Below are positions 53,499 through 61,636 of a DNA stretch of 64,000 nucleotides, in pieces. Position numbers and translations under genes: made by a program. Location: assembly GCA_002839375.1 (NCBI GenBank), contig PGXY01000007.1:186001-250000 (forward strand), given 5' to 3'. Within the stretch, counting starts at the first letter, position 1, and every line of letters begins with the position of its first letter. The notes beneath the pieces were generated by a model. It searched no databases. It was not told the DNA's origin and was given only the letters and a program-made list of their open reading frames with translations. Origin of the DNA: Spirochaetae bacterium HGW-Spirochaetae-1 (lineage in GTDB: Bacteria; Spirochaetota; UBA4802; UBA5550).

Positions 53499-54605
53499 AT
53501 GAAAAATGTTTCCATGATTCGAATGCATATCCTCGTATTGATACCGATCCTGGCCATGGCCTGTTCATCATACAGCAGGCAGTTCAGCGAAGAGGAATGG
53601 AAGAAAAAGGTTCAGGATACGGATACAGAAAAGCTTTACGAAAACAATTACCGGGACGGCCATTACGAAAATCCCTGGCTTCCCTGGCAGGATAAAAGCG
53701 TCGGTGAATTCCTGGAATGGGTAACGGCGAAAAAACCCCGTTTCACCGAACATGAAAAAAACTATCTTCCCGCCGTGATCCCTCATGCGCTGTCAAGAAT
53801 CATGTCGCTGCCGGAGCAGACCAATTTCATTATGTGGATCGGCCACAATTCTTTTCTCATCAGGATCAACGGGGTGTACTGGCTCATCGACCCCATCCTG
53901 AGCGGGCGTTCCTTCTGGACAAAACGGAAAACCCCGCCGGCCGTCACGGCTGCTGAACTGCGCAGACTACCGGGCTCCCTTAACATCATCATCACCCACA
54001 ACCACTATGATCACCTGGACAGGGAAACCATCAAAGAACTGCCCGCATCGGTGAGGATATTCGCCCCCCTGGGACTCCGGCCCTTTTTTGAAGACCTGGG
54101 CAGGCAGGATATCACCGAAATGAACTGGTGGCAATCCCATGACTGCGGCGGCGGCATCGGGCTCCACTGCCTCCCCGCCCAGCACTGGTCGCGCCGCGTC
54201 ACCACGGGAACCAACAGGACGCTCTGGGCAAGCTTCATCCTGGAAAGCCCTGAATGCACCGTGTACATCGCCGGCGACAGCGGATATTTCAAAGGATTTG
54301 AAGTAATCGGAAAAAATTTCCCGAACATAGATTACGCCCTCATGCCCGTCACAGCATACCAGCCCCGATGGTTCATGCACTACGCCCACATGGATATTGA
54401 CGAAACACTCAGGGCCTTTGATGAACTGGGCGCACGTAACTTCATCCCCGCCCACTGGGGAACCTTCAGTTTCGGCTATGAACCGGCGGGTTACCCCGTC
54501 CTGGAATTGAAGGAAAAAATCACGGCGCGTAAGCTCGACCGATCACGCTTCCTCATCATAAGCATCGGTGAAATTATCACCCTTCCCGGCAAAAACGCCC
54601 CTTGA
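53499..54605 (+). CDS. Beta-lactamase-fold lipoprotein (NAPE-PLD/UlaG-like)
   Basis: 368 residues from the ATG at 53499; a TTG at 53478 is also in frame. A lipoprotein-like signal ends AMAC (Cys22). The metallo-beta-lactamase motif HNHYDHLD begins at 167. TNFIMWIGHNSFLIRINGVYWLIDP, LPAQHWSRR and FIPAHWGTF are typical of N-acylphosphatidylethanolamine phospholipase D-like hydrolases. It may act on phospholipids from the periplasmic side, but that is inference. Confidence 0.85.
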   Translation: MKNVSMIRMHILVLIPILAMACSSYSRQFSEEEWKKKVQDTDTEKLYENNYRDGHYENPWLPWQDKSVGEFLEWVTAKKPRFTEHEKNYLPAVIPHALSRIMSLPEQTNFIMWIGHNSFLIRINGVYWLIDPILSGRSFWTKRKTPPAVTAAELRRLPGSLNIIITHNHYDHLDRETIKELPASVRIFAPLGLRPFFEDLGRQDITEMNWWQSHDCGGGIGLHCLPAQHWSRRVTTGTNRTLWASFILESPECTVYIAGDSGYFKGFEVIGKNFPNIDYALMPVTAYQPRWFMHYAHMDIDETLRAFDELGARNFIPAHWGTFSFGYEPAGYPVLELKEKITARKLDRSRFLIISIGEIITLPGKNAP

Positions 54606-54842
54606 TTATTAATCTTGACGATGCCTGCCCATTATTCCCGCCATTGTGGCAATATTTTACTTTCTGAACAGAAAACCTGTCTTCAGCATTCTGCCTTATG
54701 AAAATATTTACGGGCCCGTTAATGTTTTACTTGCTTTTTTTCATATAATCAATAATAAACACAGTATTATTAAAACTACACCCTAAAATGAATATCGCCT
54801 TTTCTATCACAGACAACGACAGTATCGTTACAGGAGAAAAAG

Positions 54843-55778
54843 ATGCAGATCAACACTACTGATACCGGCAGTCCCCTGCTGCTTAAAAATTTCAGGGACA
54901 GCTTCTATCTCACCTGGCTCTTCGTGGGAATCGGGCTTCTGGCCCTGTTTCTCTTTATCCTGCTGGCGCAGGTGATGCCAAAAAAAAGTTACTTTTTCTA
55001 TTTTTTCCAGAATGTAGGAATATTTCTTTCCTTCACATCGCTGCTTCTCGCCTTTGCCGGCGTTTACATGATAACCACGTCACCGGAAAATGCGGCATCA
55101 ATACGAAAAAACGCCACCAGGGCCACATTCCGTAAAAGCCCGTATATCCTGGGCATCTCGCTGGCCATGGTTTTCACGATAATGCTGGTGCTCTTTATTG
55201 AAGTGGGAATATCCTCTGTTGGCCATATCCCCTATGCGGGCCCGGTGATAATGACGCTCCTCACAGTGCCCATCTTCGCTGTTAACTTTTTTCTCATGCT
55301 TACCAGCATATGCGTCTTTGCCGTATTCCCTCCACTGGTGAGCGAAGCAGAGAGCCTGAAGGGTATCCTGTTGGAACTGAAGATTTCCATAAAAGAGCGA
55401 TGGCTCAATGTCCTGGTTTACCTGATTATCTCGCTCTCACTGCTCTTCCTCAGTCTCCTTATAATCTATTACCTGGTGAGATATGCCGGCGGACTTACCA
55501 AATCGGTGCAGTGGAAAGTGGAAATGGCCTATCCGAAAGTCATCAAGTTTTTTACCATGGAATCCCTCTTCACCGACATCATCAACAGCATAACACCCAG
55601 GTCCGATTCGGCTGCGGCCCTTAAAACATACGGCCCGGAAATATTCGACTATCTCAGTATACTGCGCTATCTCATCAGCGCCTCGTATCTTGTCATTTTT
55701 TCATTCATCATATCATTCCCCCTGGCCGTTTACTTCAATATATCATCCATGTTTTTTGGAAAAGTAAAAGGGCGATAG
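54843..55778 (+). CDS. Polytopic membrane protein of unknown function
   Basis: 311 residues with about six membrane segments (roughly 17-36, 50-76, 100-126, 130-165, 185-215 and 275-305). No family recognised. ACAGGAG precedes the ATG. First of four closely spaced plus-strand genes (yjbQ, tatD and tcdA follow). Confidence 0.75.
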   Translation: MQINTTDTGSPLLLKNFRDSFYLTWLFVGIGLLALFLFILLAQVMPKKSYFFYFFQNVGIFLSFTSLLLAFAGVYMITTSPENAASIRKNATRATFRKSPYILGISLAMVFTIMLVLFIEVGISSVGHIPYAGPVIMTLLTVPIFAVNFFLMLTSICVFAVFPPLVSEAESLKGILLELKISIKERWLNVLVYLIISLSLLFLSLLIIYYLVRYAGGLTKSVQWKVEMAYPKVIKFFTMESLFTDIINSITPRSDSAAALKTYGPEIFDYLSILRYLISASYLVIFSFIISFPLAVYFNISSMFFGKVKGR

Positions 55779-55787
55779 GAGGGCTTG

Positions 55788-56207
55788 ATGAAATCGATTC
55801 GCGAATACCTGACCTTTAACACGAAATCAAGGCGGGAATTCATCAATATCACACGTGAGGTGGAAGGCGTTCTGCAAAAGAGCGGGATCCAGGAAGGACT
55901 GTGCCTGGTAAACGCCATGCACATTACAGCATCGGTATACGTTAATGATGCTGAAAGCGGACTCATCCAGGATTTTGATGATTTTCTCGAGGGCCTTGCC
56001 CCCCATGAACCCATCAGCCGTTACCGTCATAACCGGACCGGGGAGGACAACGGCGACGCCCACATCAAGCGAACCATCATGGGACGCGAGGTGGTGGTAG
56101 CCGTGACTGATGGAAAACTCGATTTCGGTCCCTGGGAGCAGATCTTTTACGCCGAATTCGACGGCCGGCGTCCCAAAAGGGTGATGGTCAAGATAATCGG
56201 CGAATGA
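55788..56207 (+). CDS. yjbQ: YjbQ-family protein (UPF0047)
   Basis: 139 residues. The family pattern is clear: [67 protein letters not shown] and the C-terminal [22 protein letters not shown]. YjbQ of Escherichia coli shows thiamine phosphate synthase activity, but its natural role is uncertain. Start ATG at 55788 with AGGAGG; its stop overlaps the tatD start (ATGA). Confidence 0.93.
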   Translation: MKSIREYLTFNTKSRREFINITREVEGVLQKSGIQEGLCLVNAMHITASVYVNDAESGLIQDFDDFLEGLAPHEPISRYRHNRTGEDNGDAHIKRTIMGREVVVAVTDGKLDFGPWEQIFYAEFDGRRPKRVMVKIIGE

Positions 56208-56992
56208 CAATTATGAGACTCGTTGACGCGCACTGCCATCTGGAGAGCGACTTTTTCATTCACGATCTGGACGGCATCATCGCCGGTGCGCGGAAAGCCG
56301 GCATTGTCCGCCTCATCACCGCATCCATAACGCCCGACCAGTGGTCCGTCTCAACCGCCATTGCACGGCGCTTCACCGAGGTTGAGTGCGCCCTGGGAGT
56401 CCATCCCTGGTACGTCCGTGCAGAACATCTACGGCGGCTCCATGAGCTGACCACGGCCCGCGAACAGGGTGCCGTGGCTATCGGGGAAATCGGCCTGGAC
56501 AGCAAAACCAATTCCGACAACTTCGCCCTCCAGGTCGAGGCCTTTGAAAGACAACTTGCCATAGCCTGCGCCATAGACCTTCCCGTGGTCATACACTGCC
56601 GCGGGGCCTTTCAGGAGCTCCACGGTTTATTAAAAACAATCGGGGTTCCCCCTGCCGGGGCCCTCATCCACTCCTTCAACGGAAGTGCGGAACTGGCCGG
56701 GCAATTCATGAAGCTGGGAGTGAGCTTTTCCCTGGGCGGCATCCTTACCTACCGGGACAGCAAAAAAAGGGAAAAACTCATGAAAACCATATATCCCCGG
56801 CATTTTCTCCTGGAGACTGACAGCCCGGACATACCCCCCATTGAGGCCAGGAACGATCCAGGGGCGCCTAACGTTCCGGAAAATATACTATACAATCTCA
56901 GAGCCGCGGCAGAAATTCTCGGCGAATCAGAGGAAGATGTAGCGGAAAATACCACGAAAAATGCCGTCCGTATTTTCGGACTGAAATTATAA
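56204..56992 (+). CDS. tatD: TatD-family metal-dependent deoxyribonuclease
   Basis: 262 residues. The metal-binding motif DAHCHLE is near the N-terminus, followed by [25 protein letters not shown] and [11 protein letters not shown]. The ATG at 56204 overlaps the yjbQ stop; a second ATG at 56213 is possible. TatD enzymes act as 3'-5' DNases; the name comes from the tat operon of E. coli. Confidence 0.92.
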   Translation: MTIMRLVDAHCHLESDFFIHDLDGIIAGARKAGIVRLITASITPDQWSVSTAIARRFTEVECALGVHPWYVRAEHLRRLHELTTAREQGAVAIGEIGLDSKTNSDNFALQVEAFERQLAIACAIDLPVVIHCRGAFQELHGLLKTIGVPPAGALIHSFNGSAELAGQFMKLGVSFSLGGILTYRDSKKREKLMKTIYPRHFLLETDSPDIPPIEARNDPGAPNVPENILYNLRAAAEILGESEEDVAENTTKNAVRIFGLKL

Positions 56993-57002
56993 GGAAACTC
57001 AC

Positions 57003-57695
57003 ATGGACCAGTCAAGAACAGCCATCATAACCGGTGAAGAAGGAGTGCAGAAACTGCATAATGCCACGGTTGCCATTTTCGGCGTCGGCGGCGTGGGCGG
57101 ATACGCCCTGGAGGCTATTGCGCGCTCAGGGGTGGGTACTATTCATATTTTTGATTATGACACGGTCACGCCGTCCAACATCAACCGACAGATCATTGCC
57201 ATGGAATCATCCATGGGCAGAACTAAATGCAGCGTGGCCCGGGAACGGATGCTGGATATCAATCCCCGGCTTTCCCTCTTCACCCATGAAACACGCCTCA
57301 CCCCGGAAAACATGGAAGAACTGGTGGCGGGCCGGTTTCCCTTTGCCATCGATGCCATTGACGACGTACCGGCAAAAATAGCTCTGCTGGAAACACTTCT
57401 GCACGACGGCAGCCGATTTATTTCCTCCATGGGAGCCGGTAACCGTCTTGATCCGGCAAGAATCAGGGTAACCGATATCGGTAAAACATCAAACTGTCCG
57501 CTGGCTCGTTCAATCAGGAAAAAACTGAGGGAGAGAGGCATTACGGAAGGGATTCGCTGCATATATTCCGATGAAACTCCAGTGAAACACGATACACGAA
57601 GCACTGATACAACCGTGGGAAGCATCTCGTATCTGCCGGGCCTCTTCGGCCTCACCGCGGCAGGCGTCATCATCAATGACATCCTTAAGGGATGA
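57003..57695 (+). CDS. tcdA: tRNA threonylcarbamoyladenosine dehydratase
   Basis: 230 residues of E1-like type. The nucleotide-binding loop is FGVGGVGGYALEAIARSGVG, followed by DYDTVTPSNINRQI, AIDAIDDVPAKIALL, and the C-terminal STDTTVGSISYLPGLFGL. It cyclises t6A37 in tRNA to ct6A. Shortest form of the family at 230 residues. AAGGA precedes the ATG. Confidence 0.93.
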   Translation: MDQSRTAIITGEEGVQKLHNATVAIFGVGGVGGYALEAIARSGVGTIHIFDYDTVTPSNINRQIIAMESSMGRTKCSVARERMLDINPRLSLFTHETRLTPENMEELVAGRFPFAIDAIDDVPAKIALLETLLHDGSRFISSMGAGNRLDPARIRVTDIGKTSNCPLARSIRKKLRERGITEGIRCIYSDETPVKHDTRSTDTTVGSISYLPGLFGLTAAGVIINDILKG

Positions 57696-57713
57696 GGCCC
57701 CTGCCGACCCCGC

Positions 57714-59090
57714 TCATATACCCAGCATTAGCTTCGCCGCGGTAAAATATATGATAACACCGCCCATATCCACGACCGTGGCGAGCAATGGACTGGAGAC
57801 CAGGGCCGGGTCGACTTTCAGTCTCGTGGCTATTATGGGGATGATGCCGCCGAATATTGTGGACCATACCACCTGCAGGGATAGAGCAACGGCTATGACC
57901 ATGGCTATATCAACAAGCGTGAAGCGGGGATCAATTCCCGTGTGCGAGAAGAGATATACCCGCGCGAAGGTCATAAGTCCCAGGCACAGGGCCAGCATGG
58001 AGCTGATCAGAAATTCCTTTTTTATCACTTTTACGAGATCCCTGGGATGGAGCTCATTTAATGTAAGTGAACGAAGCACCACTGTTGCAGACTGGGACCC
58101 CGTATTTCCCCCTGCCGCGTTGAGCAGCGGCATGTAAAAGGTCAGGATGAGCAGCGTCTTCAACGTATCCTGGAAAGACTCGATGATGAGCCCGGTAAAA
58201 AGGCCGAACACGGCCAGGATGACAACCCAGAAAGCTCTCTTGCGGAAATGGACATACGAGGGAACCTCCAGGTAGGGTTTCTCCTCGACACCGCCGCTGA
58301 TGGCCATGAGTTTTTCCATGTCCTCCGTGTGCTCCTCACGGATAATATCAATGGCGTCGTCGTAGGTTATAATTCCCACAAGCCTCTCACTGCGGTCTAT
58401 GATTGGAAGCGCAATAAGGTCATATTCCTCGATAAGGTTTGCCGTGTTCTCCTGGTCATCATCGGTGAAGGCGTAAATAATGTCCTTTTTCATGATGTTT
58501 TTAATCTTCTGCCGGGGCTGAGACAGAATTATCTTTTCCAGCGAAACGAAGCCTATGAGTTTGCCTACATCGTCGATTACATAGATATAATAGATGGTTT
58601 CCCTTGAGGGGGCCGTTTTTCTTATCTTCCTGACAGCCGCCTCAACGGTATCACTTTCAGTGAGCGTGGCATAGTCCGTGGTCATGATCGAACCGGCCGT
58701 CTCCTCGCGGTACGAGGTGAGTTTCAGGATATCGGCCCTGTCAGGAATGGGCAGGTAAAGCATGAGCCTGTCCGCAACGTCTTTTTCCAGGTGCTGAAAG
58801 AGGTCTGCACGTTTATCCGACGAGAGTTCCTGCAGCAGTTCGGTTACATTTTTCCGCATACTGCTCGTTACAAGTTTAACCTGGACATCAATGTCGAGAT
58901 ATACAAAGATATCAACCCGATGAAAAATATCCACCAGTTTCAGCAGCCGCCAGATTTCATCGGGATTCATGAGAGCGAGATATTCGGCGCTTTCCTTCGG
59001 ATGGCTCTCCTCCATGAAGGATTTCAATACCTTGAATTTTTTCTTTTTGAGCAGATCTCTTAATTCCGGGATGAGAATGGGATTTTTCAT
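57714..59090 (-). CDS. mgtE: Magnesium transporter MgtE
   Basis: 458 residues: the N domain (about 1-130) with superhelical repeats, two CBS domains (about 135-255; MTTDYATLTESDTVEAAV and ALPIIDRSERLVGIITYDD), and five membrane segments (about 285-455) with NTGSQSATVV, the conserved pore motif, at the second segment. It carries Mg2+ inward with gating by the cytoplasmic domains. No M-box riboswitch is apparent upstream. Confidence 0.94.
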   Translation of the reverse strand: MKNPILIPELRDLLKKKKFKVLKSFMEESHPKESAEYLALMNPDEIWRLLKLVDIFHRVDIFVYLDIDVQVKLVTSSMRKNVTELLQELSSDKRADLFQHLEKDVADRLMLYLPIPDRADILKLTSYREETAGSIMTTDYATLTESDTVEAAVRKIRKTAPSRETIYYIYVIDDVGKLIGFVSLEKIILSQPRQKIKNIMKKDIIYAFTDDDQENTANLIEEYDLIALPIIDRSERLVGIITYDDAIDIIREEHTEDMEKLMAISGGVEEKPYLEVPSYVHFRKRAFWVVILAVFGLFTGLIIESFQDTLKTLLILTFYMPLLNAAGGNTGSQSATVVLRSLTLNELHPRDLVKVIKKEFLISSMLALCLGLMTFARVYLFSHTGIDPRFTLVDIAMVIAVALSLQVVWSTIFGGIIPIIATRLKVDPALVSSPLLATVVDMGGVIIYFTAAKLMLGI

Positions 59091-59158
59091 AATGGATTCC
59101 CGATTTCCTGAAGTGTTGTCTGTTAATGAATTGAACCGGCCGACTGCCGAAAAGTTCG

Positions 59159-59278
59159 TTTATGGGCACCTCTAAAAATAAGGTTTTTCATTAACAATAA
59201 AATGGAAAAACTTTCTTTTTCCATCGTTTGTGCCCACGAGGGAACATCCAAATAATGATTTATAGAGGTTCCCTTATG
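59159..59278 (+). repeat. Palindromic repeat, gggcacct family (copy 2, longest)
   Basis: TTTATGGGCACCTCTAAAAAT at the left end and ATTTATAGAGGTTCCCTTATG at the right end are imperfect inverted repeats. Inside is a hairpin (TGGAAAAAC/TTTTTCCA) and the phrase CGTTTGTGCCCACGAGGGAACATCC, also found in copy 3. The layout suggests a small non-autonomous mobile element (MITE-like). Confidence 0.7.
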
Positions 59279-59369
59279 TTTGCGAAGCCGTTGATCCATG
59301 TCAACCATTTTATAATCATACCGGCGATTCCTGCAGATGGGGGAAGGAATTAATACCGGGATAAAGCGG

Positions 59370-59389
59370 TATATATATATATATATATT
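59370..59389. repeat. TA dinucleotide run
   Basis: An uninterrupted run of about ten TA units. It directly borders the hairpin that follows the gene at 59448. Confidence 0.85.
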
Positions 59390-59390
59390 G

Positions 59391-59432
59391 CGTGCTGAAC
59401 AAGGACCGCAGCAGCGGCCACTGTTCAGCACG
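59391..59432 (-). terminator. Strong hairpin after the gene at 59448
   Basis: CGTGCTGAAC and GTTCAGCACG form a perfect 10-bp stem, with an inner CCGC/GCGG stem. On the minus strand it is followed by ATs, not a T-run, so a terminator role is plausible but not classical. Confidence 0.55.
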
Positions 59433-59447
59433 TATAAGTAAATTTCT

Positions 59448-60161
59448 TTATTTCACAGCGGATTTCAAAAAATCGGACATGTTCTCCTCGGCATCTTTAA
59501 GAGATTTAAAGTATGCTTCAGCGATAAACATGATTGAATTGTAGAAATTTTCAAGGTTCGGCACGAGGAATTCCCTCTTCAGTTCGCTTCTCACGGGAAA
59601 TGCCGTGGTGTTCTTGACATCTCCCAGTTTTTTGTTTTCCATCAGGACCTTTCCCTTGAAGCGGTGGGTGAAAAGTATATCATCGGTGCCTTCCGTCGTG
59701 GGCGATGGATCCACGATTATAACCTCGTTCATCTCATCGGTATTGAAATATTTTTCATATATCCTCGATTCGATTTTGGAAATCGTCTGACCATTGGTAT
59801 AAATTTTGATCCCTTTGACACGCGTACCCACGATGTCGGGAGAACTGGCTATATTCCCCTTGTAGATATTGCTCCTGATGAAGACATGCGTTTCAATGTC
59901 AATGGAATCCTTGTCGAGATGATATTCCGTCTGGTAGGGAAGTATACGAATATCTTTAGTGTTTAAAAGATTGTATTTTTTTATGGCGTTTTCAATCTTC
60001 TTGTTCAATTCAACGATCTCCCTGTCCAGTTCCTTTTCCTGGTTGTCCAGGTTATCCGATGACAGTTTATACTGTTTATCCTGATTCTCCTGTGCGGCCA
60101 GATGATATCCCACCGAAACAACCATAATGGCAATAACAGTCATTGACAGAAGCCTTTTCAT
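59448..60161 (-). CDS. Exported protein of unknown function
   Basis: 237 residues from the ATG at 60161, the second of two adjacent ATGs and the one with GGAGG at the better distance. A signal peptide (about 1-25, ending HLAAQ) is followed by a coiled coil (about 40-70; LDNQEKELDREIVELNKKIENAIKK) and a beta-rich domain. No family recognised. Probably periplasmic. Confidence 0.72.
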   Translation of the reverse strand: MKRLLSMTVIAIMVVSVGYHLAAQENQDKQYKLSSDNLDNQEKELDREIVELNKKIENAIKKYNLLNTKDIRILPYQTEYHLDKDSIDIETHVFIRSNIYKGNIASSPDIVGTRVKGIKIYTNGQTISKIESRIYEKYFNTDEMNEVIIVDPSPTTEGTDDILFTHRFKGKVLMENKKLGDVKNTTAFPVRSELKREFLVPNLENFYNSIMFIAEAYFKSLKDAEENMSDFLKSAVK

Positions 60162-60285
60162 CATTTCCTCCAAACACGCTTTCATTAATTTTCAACAGAT
60201 ATGCGGGGATTCCTGAAAATTTTCAGAGTGATGTCCCCTTACAGGCCCAGGATTTAATAAAACCGGTATTGAATTTTTCCAAATT

Positions 60286-60311
60286 CCGATTTTTTAAAGT
60301 GCCCATAAAAA
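60286..60311 (-). repeat. Palindromic repeat, gggcacct family (copy 4, end fragment)
   Basis: On the minus strand it reads TTTTATGGGCACTTTAAAAAATCGG, matching the left end of copies 1-3. Only the end is recognisable. Confidence 0.55.
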
Positions 60312-60369
60312 CATTACAATATAAAATAAAATTTATTATAAATCAATTCTTTTTCGGAAATACAATCTA

Positions 60370-60440
60370 TTTATAGGCACCTTTTAAAATCAGGTTTTTC
60401 CAACGCTTGTGCCCACAAGGCAACATCCAAAATCTAATTT
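60370..60440 (+). repeat. Palindromic repeat, gggcacct family (copy 3)
   Basis: TTTATAGGCACCTTTTAAAATCAGG, then CTTGTGCCCACAAGGCAACATCC as in copy 2. The middle hairpin of copy 2 is missing, so this is a shortened version. Confidence 0.65.
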
Positions 60441-60604
60441 TAATATGTCTCCATTATATTTTAACTCATTGTATAGTTTTTGCATATAATCATCTCAAAA
60501 ATGTCATACCCTGAAAAAAATCATAGGCACATGGACAAAAAGTATTTGAAATGCTGTTGACATCAATACATGTGCACAACATACTCAATGCAAGGATCAA
60601 TGAT

Positions 60605-61561
60605 ATGTATAATGTGCTGGTAGTGGATTTTTCTCCATACAGGGACGACATCACCTCTCTTTTCAGAAACAATGGCTACGAGGTTGCCGTATGCGAAAAT
60701 GCCTTTGAAGCCATGTCAAAGCTGAGGGCCTATGATTTTGATCTGGTGGTCTCCGAGGTCGAGCTACCCGGAGATAACGCTTTTGACCTGTATAACTATC
60801 TGAATAAAAACTACCCCTATATCCCGGCCATCATGACTACGGATAAAAGTATTGACGCCTTCTTTGATAAAATCTTCAACGAGGGTATCGGCAATGTCTT
60901 AAAAAAACCCCTGAAGGAATCAGAGGTTCTTAATCTCTCGCAGAAACTTATCACCAAGAACAACATATTCAATATCACCAATTACCTGAAAGACGCCGTG
61001 GATACAAAAAGAATCCGGATACAGGGATCACGGCAGATTCAGAAGGCCATAGCTGCCGTGATACGACAGATAAACGAATGGGGTTTTCCCATTGCCAATA
61101 AAATGGCTCTTACCCTGGTACTCAATGAACTGGCGATTAATGCCGTATATCACTCCCACGGACTGACCCTTGAAAAGGAGGAGCGGCGGCCCGTCCAGCT
61201 CGGAGAAAACGAATATGTGGATATCCATTTTTCACACAATAACGGGGAATATGCCATTTCCATCACCGATTATAAGGGCTGCCTGTCGAAGATGAAGATA
61301 CTTGACAGCATAAACAGGGTTATTGTTCAGGAGAATCTCATCACCAAGGCCTCTGAGACCGGCGAGGATATCAGCGATTTTGTTACCGAGACAGGACGGG
61401 GCATTGACCTGGTGAGAAAGCTTTCCGGTGAATATTATTTCATCATCAAAAAAGACGTTAAGACCGAAATCATCCTTATCTTTTCCAGGGAGGGGGCCGC
61501 GGCGCCAAAAATGCAGAATAACTCCTCACTGAAAATAATCGAGGACAACAGCGAGACGTGA
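60605..61561 (+). CDS. Degenerate receiver fused to RsbW-type ATPase domain
   Basis: 318 residues from the ATG at 60605 (AAGGA upstream). The receiver-like part (about 1-115) begins YNVLVVDFSPYRDD. Its phospho-acceptor position is Glu51 in VVSEVELPG, where Asp is expected, while Thr in IMTTD and Lys in VLKKPL remain. The C-terminal part (about 150-300) is a HATPase_c_2 domain with NELAINAVYHS (N-box) and TGRGIDLVRKL (G-box), as in anti-sigma factor kinases. It may therefore be a partner-switching regulator that is phosphorylation-independent at its receiver. Confidence 0.85.
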   Translation: MYNVLVVDFSPYRDDITSLFRNNGYEVAVCENAFEAMSKLRAYDFDLVVSEVELPGDNAFDLYNYLNKNYPYIPAIMTTDKSIDAFFDKIFNEGIGNVLKKPLKESEVLNLSQKLITKNNIFNITNYLKDAVDTKRIRIQGSRQIQKAIAAVIRQINEWGFPIANKMALTLVLNELAINAVYHSHGLTLEKEERRPVQLGENEYVDIHFSHNNGEYAISITDYKGCLSKMKILDSINRVIVQENLITKASETGEDISDFVTETGRGIDLVRKLSGEYYFIIKKDVKTEIILIFSREGAAAPKMQNNSSLKIIEDNSET

Positions 61562-61636
61562 CCGCCGCACAAATTATGAGCGATCATTCAGATCAACGGG
61601 CATTCCTCATACGACCGTTTCCACAAAATGCCATGC

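Larger units (their letters stand above)
59091..59447. other. 357-bp intergenic region with repeat, TA run and hairpin
   Basis: Holds the palindromic repeat at 59159-59278, a TA dinucleotide run at 59370-59389 and a strong hairpin at 59391-59432, each listed separately. No gene is recognisable. Confidence 0.6.
60162..60604. other. 443-bp intergenic region with two repeat copies
   Basis: AT-rich divergent region between the exported protein gene and the receiver-ATPase gene. It carries two head-to-head copies of the gggcacct repeat (60286-60311 minus and 60370-60440 plus) and must hold both promoters. No gene is recognisable. Confidence 0.5.
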
